Source of the DNA: Apoderus coryli | Lineage: Eukaryota > Arthropoda > Insecta > Coleoptera > Attelabidae | Direction of reading: 5' to 3' | DNA: 64,000 nt | Assembly (NCBI GenBank): GCA_911728435.2 | Contig: OU452198.1 | Location: 16,030,001 to 16,094,000, forward strand | Part shown: one piece after another, positions 1 through 9,140 of the stretch | How positions within the stretch are numbered: position 1 is the first letter of the stretch | Layout: every line of letters starts with the position of its first letter | Notes under the pieces: model-generated | The model's database searches: none | What the model was told of the DNA's origin: nothing | What the model saw: the letters and a program-made list of their open reading frames with translations, nothing else | Translations under genes and position numbers: made by a program

Positions 1-1595
1 CCACGTATACAGATAGATTTAACATAATTTCAGCAAAGCAATTTGGATTTAAAAAAGCGGTATCAACTGAAGAGGCTATCACTTATTTGGTTAAAAATAT
101 ATATACTGCACTGGACAATAATGAGGTTGTTTTGTGTGTGTTCCTGGATTTGGCACGTGCTTTTGACACAGTAAACCACGAAAACTTATTTAACATTTTT
201 GAGGATATTGGTTTTAGGGGTTTGAGTTTAAAACTTATAAAAAGTTATATTTCAAATAGGATTCAGTGCGTTGGTATTGGAGATAAATTAAGTTCCCCTC
301 AGTATTTAAATTATGGTGTCCCACAGGGCACAGTACTTGGGCCAATTTTATTCAATTTGTATATAAACGGACTGTATGGTCTGGGGACAGAGGGAATCAT
401 ATCATCATTTGCTGACGATACCGTAATTCAATATAGAGGTAATACGTGGGATGAAGTTAAACAAATAGCGGAAAGGGATTTATCTCGATTAAAATCTTGG
501 TTTGATGAAATGTATTTAACAATTAATTTTGACAAAACTAAATATATCCCATTCTCTTGCAATAAAGCTAGAACTACGCAGTTTCGAGAATTAAAAATAA
601 TGTTAGATTCTGAGGAAACAATTATAAAGCAAACCGATAACATAAAGTATCTAGGAATTGAAATTGACAAACATTTAAAATGGGATAAACATATAGCAAT
701 CTTGGTAAAAAAAATAAGGTTTTTAGTTTTTAAATTTCGTCAATTAAAAAAAATTTTACCTGTTCCGCATTTAGTTAAGGTCTATTATGCGTTGGTACAA
801 TCATTGATACAATATGGTATTTCGGGATGGGGTGGTGCTTATAAAAGTCAATTAAAACCACTTGAAACATTACATAAGAGTATTATCAAAATCATTTTTA
901 ATAGAAAGCAGACTTATTCTAGTGATTTGTTGTTTTCAGAAAGTAAATTCATGGACATAAGACAGTTGTATTGCTATCGAATGATTCTGATGCAACATAA
1001 GAATAGAAATACACTCGATTCTATAGAGCACTCTTACCCCACAAGGTATAAAGAAAAATATGAATACTTACAAATACGATCTAGAAAAAAAATAGGTCAA
1101 CGTTCTCCTCGATTTTTAGCGCCGAGAGTTTACTCAAATATTCCGGAACAATTAAGAGCGATTATTTCAATGTTTGTTTTTAAAAAAAGAATAAAACAGT
1201 GGATAACAATTTCCCGAGCATTGATACATAAATTAATTGATTGATTGAAAAACTGAAACTACCTAAGGTTACTAACGTATTGATCGATCTTTCTCCTTGT
1301 TGTAATTAGTTTAATTAAGTCTGATATTGATATTGTATTTGGTATTTTCCAGAATAGCTTTTTAAGTTGTAGGTGTGTTTTGGATAGATTTTCAGGGTGT
1401 TTGAATTTAAATTGGACTGTTATGTTGTTTTTGTTTTGTTTGAGAATATTGGAAGTTTACACGCACAAACCACTTGTTGGTTTCAGTGATTTACTCCATT
1501 TATTTTCAATATAATCAGAAAGAATCCTTAAATTTGTTATGCATATTATTGTACACTGACATTATTGAAAATAAATTATTATTATTATTATTATA
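1..1595 (+). mobile_element. LINE copy with 3' UTR and (ATT)n tail
   Basis: After the stop at 1244 about 310 bp of noncoding 3' UTR leads to AATAAATTATT and an ATT-repeat run at about 1571-1592. Such simple-repeat tails mark the 3' end of many insect non-LTR elements. The 5' end is beyond the window. Confidence 0.8.
3..1244 (+). CDS. Non-LTR retrotransposon reverse transcriptase, N-terminus outside window
   Basis: This is the catalytic half of a LINE polymerase that copies element RNA at a nicked target. The frame is open from the first bases of the window, so the protein begins upstream. Counting from base 3, the fingers/palm motif FLDLARAFD lies near residue 47, GVPQGTVLGP near 105 and the catalytic FADD near 136. 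A thumb and long C-terminal tail follow, ending in the basic stretch FKKRIKQWI. No stop interrupts these 413 codons, so this copy is fairly young. The clade looks jockey/CR1-like, but I cannot separate these by eye. Endonuclease and ORF1, if present, lie to the left of the window. Confidence 0.9.
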   Translation, partial: TYTDRFNIISAKQFGFKKAVSTEEAITYLVKNIYTALDNNEVVLCVFLDLARAFDTVNHENLFNIFEDIGFRGLSLKLIKSYISNRIQCVGIGDKLSSPQYLNYGVPQGTVLGPILFNLYINGLYGLGTEGIISSFADDTVIQYRGNTWDEVKQIAERDLSRLKSWFDEMYLTINFDKTKYIPFSCNKARTTQFRELKIMLDSEETIIKQTDNIKYLGIEIDKHLKWDKHIAILVKKIRFLVFKFRQLKKILPVPHLVKVYYALVQSLIQYGISGWGGAYKSQLKPLETLHKSIIKIIFNRKQTYSSDLLFSESKFMDIRQLYCYRMILMQHKNRNTLDSIEHSYPTRYKEKYEYLQIRSRKKIGQRSPRFLAPRVYSNIPEQLRAIISMFVFKKRIKQWITISRALIHKLID

Positions 1596-1906
1596 AATGG
1601 TTGGTATTGCACGCGCAGTGACATTTTTTGTATCCCGCGATTATATTGTATGAGCAATGAGTATTGCCCAATCAAAATTAAATCATATTCCGGATACAGG
1701 TTGTACCTACTTCTGCTGGCTTTATTTAAATTTTATAAAAAACAATATACAATCAGTTTAAACAATGTCCTTGATTTAAATTCTAAACTAGTTGTTAATT
1801 GTTGATATCTAAAATAGCGTTCATATATAAATATTTCCTTCATGGTATTTTAATGACGATATTTACTTAATTATTAATTAAAAATCGTACTTAAGTACCA
1901 GACTTA
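1596..1906. other. Unassigned spacer
   Basis: About 310 bp of AT-rich DNA between a LINE tail and a mariner-like TIR. I see no coding frame, repeat or inverted structure in it. Confidence 0.5.
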
Positions 1907-2959
1907 AGGGTTTTCCAATAAGAGGTGTTATTTTGATATTCAAAGGAAAATGCAATTTTTTGAGATAAATGATCGGATGTTTATTTCATTATAAAGAGGA
2001 AGGTATAAAATAACATCAGCCAAATGACGCTGCCCCAAAGGAAGAAGTCGCAAGGTGTTAAATCGCAAGATCTCGGTAGCCAATTGTGGTCACCTCTTCG
2101 AGAGATAACACGGTCCGCAAACTTTTCCCGTAAAAGATCAATGCCCTCGCTTGTGTGGCACGTAGCGCCGTCTTGTTGAAAGTAAACGTTGTCCACATCA
2201 ATACCATCCAATTTCGGTTATAAACAATCATTATAGCGCAATCCATTCACCTTAAGTGGTGCTCCAACCTCATTTTTTGAAAAAGTAAGGTCCAATGACC
2301 CCGCCGGACCATAAACCGCACCCAACAGTCACACGTTGAGGATAGAGAGGCTTTTCAGCATTAACTCTTGGGTTTTCCGAGCTCCAGATGCGAGAATTTT
2401 GCTTGTTGACGAAGCCATCGAGGTGGAAATGGGTCTCATCACTCAGGATGATTTTTCGATTGCTTGAGTTCTTGTGTTAACTGAACTCTATAAACCTTAA
2501 GACCCAAATCTTTATGCAAAATACGGTGTAATGACGTTTTTGAAATGCCTAATTCCAAAGAACGACGAGGAATGGACAAACCTGGGTTTTCTTCAACACT
2601 TTCGGCTACAGGAGCAATACTCTCGGCTGTTCTTGAGCGCCGTGCACGGGTTTTATTCTTCACATGACTAACTTGTCCCAACAGCTCGAATTTTTCCACC
2701 AATTTCTGTATTGCGGTCCGACAAGGTGCTTCATGACGACCCAAAAATGTTCTAGTTTTACGAACCGTCTCTGCCAAATTTTCACCATTTTTATAGTGAA
2801 TTTTAATAATTTCAATGCGTTGTTGAAGCGTGTATCTTTCCATTTTTATTAAGGGCGTAGTTTCTACTTGTCAAATGTCAAAAAATGACAGCTCCAAAAG
2901 TTACATATTATACTGAAATAGCGGTCTATTCAAAATAACACCTCTTATTGGAAAACCCT
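1907..2959 (-). mobile_element. Mariner-like element with intact TIRs, internally deleted
   Basis: The ends are near-perfect inverted repeats of about 30 bp: AGGGTTTTCCAATAAGAGGT at 1907 and its complement ending at 2959, continuing into GTTATTTTGA. Both sides are flanked by TTA (1904-1906 and 2960-2962), which contains the TA target expected for Tc1/mariner. The body is 1053 bp and encodes a broken transposase on the minus strand. Confidence 0.85.
1981..2843 (-). pseudogene. Mariner-like (DD41D-type) transposase, broken
   Basis: This was a cut-and-paste transposase. It starts MERYTLQQRIEIIK with an N-terminal helix-turn-helix region and runs to NHPE, where the frame ends (2439). The next recognisable block, [11 protein letters not shown] (first catalytic Asp), is in another frame. 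The residues normally lying between them are missing, so about 70-80 bp were probably deleted there. Further on come QQDGATCHTS (second Asp) and CDLTPCDFFLWG (third Asp), 40 residues apart, one fewer than the usual 41. The C-terminus is cut short by a frame running into the TIR. It cannot be active. The family is the insect group often annotated with DUF4817/DDE_3 domains. Confidence 0.85.
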
Positions 2960-2962
2960 TTA

Positions 2963-3587
2963 GTTCAACACAAAATCAAAATACAGATTTCATGGACACA
3001 GAACAATTAACGAAAATTGATACCTGACATCGCCAAATTTAATATATTGAAAAATCATTGGGTTCCTGAACCACAATATGAATTCCCCTTTTCAATTCAT
3101 ACCAAACGAGGACACGCGAGGATGAAGACGTCCAACATACGCCCATTTATAAAAAAAATTGAATGGCTAATTTTTTCGGAAGAAAAGAAAAGCCTCTTTT
3201 GTAAATACTGTGCAGATTTTTCATACGAAAAACTAGTTGGCGCTTCGCAAAGTTCAATACCACAAAAATTGGTTAAATTTCCATTGAAAAATTCGCCACG
3301 ATAACACGAAATATCGTACAGAATCAACCCATTATTTTATTTTTGTATCAGTTTTGTTTGTTTCGAATTTAGAATTGTTTAGTTTCTTTTAATCTACCTA
3401 TAAAAAAGTTAACAAACGTATTTCCTTTTAATTTTAACTCAATGTTCCTCATCACGTCTGATCAATTTATTTTATAAAGTCTACGTGAAAATTGACAATT
3501 TTTTTACAAGCATATTCAATATGGTTTAAGATTTGACCTTTCGGGATGCGCCCCACCCCCAAGTTGGAATCCTAAAGCCGCCACTGC
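2963..3587 (+). mobile_element. hAT-type element fragment (5' coding part plus 3' TIR)
   Basis: The frame at 3017-3304 reads like the TTF-type zinc-finger region of hAT / ZMYM1-like proteins. At 3546-3587 the sequence ends in GCCGCCACTG; on the opposite strand this is a CAGTGGCGGC end of the kind seen in hAT TIRs. The dimerisation half is missing between them, so this looks like an internally deleted copy. The left boundary is a guess. Confidence 0.55.
3017..3304 (+). pseudogene. TTF-type zinc-finger fragment of a hAT/ZMYM1-like transposase
   Basis: The 95-codon frame has the order typical of this domain: a DIAKF block, then NHWVPEP, a region with KTSNIRPFIKK, and WLIFSEEKKSLFCKYCADF, where CKYC is the metal-binding pair. 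In the family this N-terminal domain binds the transposon ends. Full-length proteins are 500-800 residues, so this is only the start. It stops soon after SQSSIPQKL. A matching hAT C-terminus lies at 5.3-5.66 kb on the other strand, but orientation and spacing argue that the two are separate insertions. Confidence 0.65.
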
Positions 3588-3985
3588 ATTAGAGCGTACC
3601 GAGGTGTGCGATTGGAGGACCAGAAGGATACCAAAAAAAGGACCATACCTCTTGCAATAGAATTGTCGTAAAAAATTCTGATATGATAATAATACCTAAA
3701 ACTTCTGAACTTACATACACAGAATAGTATTATTCACAATTAAACTAGCCAATAATTCAACGAAACAGTATATTTTTGAGATCCAGAGGCATCAGTTTTG
3801 CCAAAAATAGTTTCGTTTGGAACAATTATTTTTTGTTCCCAAAACCTTGCAATGTAATAAAAATCAAAACGCTCTGTATTTAGGTATAGGGAACCCTTAC
3901 GAAAGTCTATGGTCTTTTTCAGACTTAATCCAAAAATGTGACAAAATATAGGGCATTCTATTTAAAAGAACCTAACTTTGGTATA
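3588..3985. other. Unassigned spacer
   Basis: About 400 bp with no credible frame and no repeat that I could match elsewhere in the window. Confidence 0.4.
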
Positions 3986-4437
3986 ATCATAATAATTGCT
4001 TTATTACTCAACAGAACAAGTTCCATTTACAGAGCAATGTATACAAAAACCAACTATAACTAAAGCTTAACTATATTAAATAACAGTAGGTACATCAATA
4101 AACAATGAAAATCAACGAAAGTACACAAGTATTAATGAACATAAAGTTCCTTTAGTATTGATTCCGTGGAAGACAATATTTCATTCAGAGAATCAAAAAA
4201 TATATCACACTGATCATTAACCAAATTAAATTGCCGGCACATAGTATAAATGGGAGATTTTAATATAACATTTGTTCTGGCTCGCTCATTATAAAATGCA
4301 ATAGAACTTCTAGCATTGATACGCGGAACCAACAGAGATACCTTTTCCAGTAGCTCAGGGCACACTACATCACTATTGAATATCTTATATAGAAAACTTA
4401 TACTAAACAAATTTCTCCTTAAACTTAATCTTTTAAG
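3986..4437 (-). pseudogene. 5'-truncated LINE, C-terminal tail of reverse transcriptase
   Basis: The minus-strand frame from about 4437 to 4132 gives the conserved tail of one non-LTR family, with the blocks LLVPRINARSS, RARTNVILKSP and NLVNDQCDIFFDSLNEIL. The same pattern is seen at 39.0-39.6 kb and at the end of the long copy at 52.1-54.6 kb. The 3' UTR follows and ends near 3988 in an AAT/ATT-rich tail. Only about 450 bp of the element was inserted, as expected for aborted target-primed reverse transcription. No function remains. Confidence 0.75.
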
Positions 4438-5084
4438 TCCATTTACAGAGCAATCTTAAAAATAATTTCCAACAGAAAAAAAACTAAAATATCTTAACAA
4501 AAGAAAGTGTAATTATTACATAACAAAAACCAACACTAAATTACTTCATAAAGAAAACGAAATACATATGTTAAATTAACCACTGCCACTCTTTTTGAAG
4601 CACGTTGTATATTAGAAATTAAAAATGTAGCCCTATGTCACTGCAACAAAAATCAAAAAATTTATCTAGTTTTCTTATATAAAGCTTTGTCTGTTATTTA
4701 AAAATATTCTAAAAGGTAGAAAAGCTAAAGAAATACAATTTAGCTTACGATTTTATAATGTTTGTTATAGCTAGTCGGATATACATTGTATATAGAATAA
4801 TTCGTGACTTTTTTTTCGTAATGCAAGAAGTAGGCACTAAACAGACGTATTATCTAATTTTCTCTCTGTTTTGAAAAGGGCATATTGCATAGTATACAAA
4901 TTTAAGATCACTTTACCCTTTCAAGAATGGATATTTAACGTTATTCTGGTCACGATCTTTTTCAACGACCGACCATTTCATGTCCTAAATTATTAAAGTT
5001 AATGAATTAATATTCTTGTGCTTGTGGTACTTGTATAATTCTGAAATTTGTCTTTAGTTACGATATTGTTTTTTTTTTTAGTTT
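4438..5084. other. Unassigned, possibly LINE-UTR related
   Basis: It opens with a 16-bp exact copy (CCATTTACAGAGCAAT, 4438-4453) of a segment inside the neighbouring LINE 3' UTR (4022-4037), then diverges. No coding potential is seen. Confidence 0.35.
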
Positions 5085-5165
5085 CATGAAATTTTTCCTT
5101 TTTTTTTAATTTCACCGGAAATACTGTTTTCGGTCATTATAATACGTAAGCAAGTAGTTTTCGTA
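5085..5165 (+). repeat. Fragment of the 28/33-kb noncoding repeat
   Basis: It shares the CCGGAAATAC, GGTCATT and AAGTAGTT blocks, in order, with the end of the repeat copies at 28.1 kb and 34.0 kb. Confidence 0.5.
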
Positions 5166-5288
5166 TTTGGGATAACTATAGGATAAAATTGCAAAGTAAT
5201 AATTAAACTAAAAAGTATAAACTTAAATTATTATAGTAAATTAAAAAAAATAAGATCCAAATATATTAACTTCACTTAGGAATAGAAA

Positions 5289-5668
5289 CTACAAAAAACT
5301 TTTACGAACTTTTTCGTTAGCAAATTTATTAATAATTTCATCATCATTTAAAGCTTCGCTTTCGATATAAAGGACAGAGAAGGCATCCAGCTTTTCCTGT
5401 CCTAAACAAGCCCTATGTTTATTTTTGACCTTATCCAAGGCAGAAAAAGAGCGTTCGGCACTAGCGTTGGATATAGGTAAGGAAAGAAAAATTTGTAATA
5501 AGGTTAAAACGTTTGGAAAAGTAGATTTTAATGTTTGGACCATGTTATATTTGTCCAAAATGGTCTTTTTATTTGATTGGTCGCATAACAAATTAAACTG
5601 CTTAATTTCTTCCTCTAAACTGTAGGGCTCAATGTAGCCCTCATAGACTTCTTGTGGATGATGAACCA
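5289..5668 (-). pseudogene. hAT transposase C-terminal dimerisation domain fragment
   Basis: The frame ends with the classic hATC signature: LLQIFLSLPISNASAERSFSAL, split here as LPISNASAERSFSAL followed by KNKHRACLGQEKL and LYIES. In the family this region dimerises the transposase and contains part of the catalytic fold. About 125 codons belong to the hAT. Upstream of about 5668 the minus-strand frame is only the shadow of a plus-strand coding end of another element (C-terminus at 5805), so there is a junction at 5668-5672. No catalytic centre is present. Confidence 0.8.
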
Positions 5669-5669
5669 A

Positions 5670-6530
5670 TGCAGACCGGAAATAATCTTGGAGACGAAGA
5701 CGGTGATGGTCTTGAAGATTTCGAAGATCCACTAGAATCGGGAAGGTTTGTCGAACGTAACGATGAAGAAATACCATCAAAGAGACAAAAACTAATGGAG
5801 AAGTAATTAGAAAAAAAAAATTTCGGATTCGAGTTTTTTTTCATAATTTGCATTTTCTGAGAACATTTACCATATAGTGTATATTTTTTTATACCATCAG
5901 GAAGTAGAGATTTTAACGAATAAAAAACACACCAACTTTTTTAAAAAAGCAGATATTTAGACGTGAGATTTTTCGATTGAAAATTAGGGTGCTTTTTCGA
6001 TATTAAGTCAAAATAAGGTGAAATAATGAATATTTTAAATCAGAAAAATTACTGTATGTTTGGGACATACAAAGGTAAGTTTTCACCAAATTTCGTGAAA
6101 AAATAATTTTTTGCAAAAGATAAAAATAAAAAACCAAAAACTCGGTTATTCGGATTTCTCACATAAATTTTCAGGTTATGTGAAAAAAGTGTCGATACAA
6201 AAGTTGTAGATCTTTTTATTACCTACAACTTTGCCATTTAACTTTTTCTCATAGGACTTACCGTTTTACCGGAAATCGAGATTAACCGTTTTTTACCCTT
6301 AAAAACTCACCCCCTCCCCCTTCCCGACCTCAGATCGCCCGTAATTTATTTTCCTTTCATTTTTGTTATATTCTCTACCTTTTCCAATGGGTTTCATCCT
6401 ACTATATTTTTTTTTTGTCTCAAAAATTATCGACCCTGGTCTATTACTTATGTTGTTTTTTAAAAATTCGGCAAAATAAACTAGATTCCTCATAAATCGA
6501 GTTTTATTGTGTTTTCTCTTTTTATAAATC
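5670..6530 (+). mobile_element. End fragment of long-TIR element (family of 42.8-44.7 kb)
   Basis: Plus-strand coding for a C-terminal tail (NLGDEDGDGLED ... SKRQKLMEK, stop near 5805) is followed by about 650 bp almost identical to the right arm at 44.09-44.67 kb and, inverted, to 42.80-43.37 kb. It ends ...TATCGACCCTGGTCTAT near 6445, with further family-like AT-rich DNA beyond. The 5' part is lost at the hAT junction. Confidence 0.75.
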
Positions 6531-6620
6531 ATTAAAATTGAAATCTAGAATATTATTCATATTTAATGTTAATAATTAAAATTTCGTGACATCTATCCTC
6601 GAGACATCAACACTATATTG

Positions 6621-6935
6621 TATACAATATACCAGGTGTTCCTAAAATAGGCGGTTAAAATTTGTGAGCGAATTGGGGACGTCTAATCATGAAAAAAACC
6701 TAAATTGTAATTTTTCGAAAAGGCTTTTTTTACAAAGATAACTAAGGCGCAGCTCTAGTGTGCGAATAATGGTATAGCAGCAAATGGTGGACATTTTGAA
6801 AAATAAAATTATTTGTTATTGATTTTGTTAAAATTACTTATTTTTGTTAAATATTAATTGTGTTAAATTTATTTAATTTTGTTGAGTTTATTGTGCTATT
6901 GAAATACAGTTTGGTAACGAAAAATGAAAAATTAG
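6621..6935 (+). mobile_element. Deleted remnant of the 46.8-48.95 kb transposon
   Basis: The first ~105 bp (AGGTGTTCCTAAAATAGG, then GTGAGCGAATTGG and GACGTCTAATCAT) match the inverted outer end of the element at 48.85-48.95 kb. The next ~160 bp (from ATTTGTTATTGATTTTG) match its 3' transposase flank at 48.35-48.48 kb in direct orientation. Only the two outer parts are joined; the transposase is gone. Confidence 0.75.
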
Positions 6936-7019
6936 ACTGTAAAAATAATATATTTAACCTTTTAAGTAGTTGAATTGGTGTTAAAAATACACGACAAAAA
7001 ATTCGTATACCATATTTAT

Positions 7020-7281
7020 ATTTATTTATATTATAAGTAGTTATTTATAGCTTTGAGGGAATATAACCTATCAAATTTATCATAAATAACTTCGGCATTC
7101 GTAAATAGCGGAATTATTGTTCGAAATATGGAATAATTTAAATAAAAGTTATCTGATGCTTGCAAGAAAAAAAATGTATTTGGAAATGTAGCTTGTCGCT
7201 AAGAGTCTTATGAGAAAGGTAAATGACGAGAAGGTCACAGAAATATTACTTTTCCCTTAAATATGCCTCGAGGGCAACAGT
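7020..7281 (+). repeat. Fragment of the 28/33-kb noncoding repeat
   Basis: It contains the AGTAGTTATTTATAGCTTTG, GAATATAACCTA, CATTCGTAAATAG and CGAAATATGGAATAATTT blocks in the same order as the 28.6-28.75 kb copy, plus the CCTCGAGGGCAACAG boundary motif at 7266-7281. Confidence 0.65.
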
Positions 7282-7546
7282 GTATTTCTAAATAAATAGG
7301 AGACCTCGGCAAATCATGGATTAGACATCTAAATATCATGCAGCATCAGCAGTTAAGACATCTTTTTTTTGGTTGTAGATAGAAGTTGAGATCTTTTGTG
7401 AATGACTAATCTAGGATGGCTCAGTTACCCGAAATGTATTTCTTCGCTATACCTGAAATGTGCAGTTTCTTCAATATATTGATTTTGATAAAATGTTCGA
7501 TTCTGATATATCAGACACGGCCAGTCCTATACACTGTCACTGTATA

Positions 7547-7854
7547 CAGTGACGGAAAAAGTTTCATCCACTTGAGGTGTGATTAAAAATTATTATGTAA
7601 TTTGATAGATCTTCTTACATTTTATTAATCTAAGAAAAACTATTGAACAGATCATGGTTACAATATTCTGCCACCGTGTTTTACTGTAAGACACAAATTT
7701 TCTTCGTAAATTCCACATTAAGTCTTCGCCATACCATAAAAATGATGTCCATCCGATTATATTTAGATTAATCTGAGAAAATAACACGTTGCCATAAATT
7801 ATTTGTTTCATTCATATATTTATTTGAAAACTAGAATAATTTTTCAAGTCACTG
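7547..7854 (-). mobile_element. Tc1-like MITE containing a transposase scrap
   Basis: Ends CAGTGACGGAAAAAG (7547) and CAAGTCACTG (to 7854) are inverted and flanked by TA on both sides (7545-7546, 7855-7856). The minus-strand frame 7811-7620 reads GNVLFSQINLN ... FLWYGEDL ... KTRWQNIVTM. This aligns with the Tc1 segment NVLFSDESKFN ... VWRRPGE ... KHGGGSVMVW, so the first catalytic Asp is lost. Only 308 bp remain. Confidence 0.75.
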
Positions 7855-7924
7855 TAGTTATTTTTGTTACTGTCGGTATCCTTTGGCAGGCGTCTTATAT
7901 ACGAGGGAGAAATGTATCAAAAAA

Positions 7925-7997
7925 CGCTGCATTCGATGCCCTTTTATAATGTAAAGAGGCATGGGAACGGATAGCCCCGGTAGAATCGTTAAATTTG
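7925..7997 (+). repeat. Short repeat shared with 16.97-17.04 kb
   Basis: The segment CTGCATTCGATGCCCTTTTA through AGAATCGTTAAA is nearly identical to the inverse complement of 16968-17042. There it joins a mariner fragment and a foldback element. I infer that both derive from one older element. Confidence 0.6.
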
Positions 7998-8355
7998 TAT
8001 ATTTTAAATTAACTTTGGATAAACTATACCTACTTAATCCGGCGATAGACAATATAAAATACATTAAATTACATCTGCAATGACCTTACTCATGTCTCAA
8101 ACCAAATCGGTAAACTAATTTTTATACTTCCACTTCCAGTTGTAACAATAAATATGAAACCACATTTATTTATTAAAATATTTTTAAGTCCATCGATCTC
8201 CTAACCTACATAATTTAATATTTATGAGTAAAAGAAAAACAATGCGTTATTTAATTATTAAAATTGTTGGGCTTTTATGGCAAGTAGCTATACGTGAGTT
8301 TATACCATAAAAGGGTCGTTAGAAACTAGCATTGCTATCAATCAATAATTGTATA
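7998..8355. other. Unassigned spacer
   Basis: AT-rich DNA without recognisable coding or repeat structure. Confidence 0.4.
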
Positions 8356-8628
8356 CAGGGTGATTGTTGATGGATGGTACATTCAGGTCAATCAAACCTA
8401 TCACTCTATAATATTGTGATATTTGTGCAACTTCCGGTTATACCGGAAGTTGTTATGAACTTTCTTATGTCAATTGAAACAGGCTCTAGATAATTATGTG
8501 TTTGGATAAATCATTTATTTTGATTTTTCTTGGCCCAAAAGAGGTTACAAGGTGATCGCAAACTACTCTATAGGGTGATCTACTAATAAAAACCGGCATA
8601 AGTCAAGTTTCTCAAATGGAACACCCTA
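8356..8628. mobile_element. TA-flanked MITE with CAGGGTG/CACCCTA ends
   Basis: The left end CAGGGTGATTGTTGATGG and right end GGAACACCCTA are flanked by TA. Its first half, including ACTTCCGGTTATACCGGAAG (a 20-bp palindrome), is shared with the shorter MITE at 36357-36483 and with 63.48-63.52 kb. Confidence 0.65.
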
Positions 8629-8790
8629 TATATATTTTTTGTTTGTTTATTCTTGTACAGGAATCTTAATTTTTTTCAGTCGATTTTTCTTCGGGTGTTG
8701 GGTTCTTATAAAAAAAAATTACAAAAGTTTTTTTTTAAATAAAAACAATATCAATTTTTATGTTTGTCTAATAATTAAATAAAACGATAA

Positions 8791-8824
8791 TGCCGTTTCG
8801 TTACTAGTTATTAACTTCTTCAGG
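8791..8824 (-). ncRNA. Hammerhead-like core, probably degenerate
   Basis: On the minus strand CTGAAGA is followed after one nucleotide by GTTA, a loop, TAAC and then GAAAC. This gives the two conserved strands of a hammerhead core around a 4-bp helix II. I do not see a convincing helix I or cleavage triplet, so it is listed only as a relative of the better case at 30.46-30.51 kb. Confidence 0.3.
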
Positions 8825-9140
8825 TTGAACAATTTTTCTCTCTAACACAAATTTTACATACTAAATTCAAAAATAACATTCAAATATACAGGGTGTCCTC
8901 TCTCAATTGGAAAGAACTTCTGGGGCATATTGAGGAACCATAGACAAGCAGTTTAAAATGTACGCTACTGACTTTTTTTGAAAATTTTATATATTTTTTA
9001 GAAAGCTCAGTTAAAAATACAACTTTTTTGTCACTTGATATTTTTTGTATCTCTCTTTGTTTTCGAGAAAAAAACTTTATTAAAAGGTTCATTATTATTA
9101 GAAAGAAAAACAAGGAGGCTTTTTTACAAATAATTTATTA

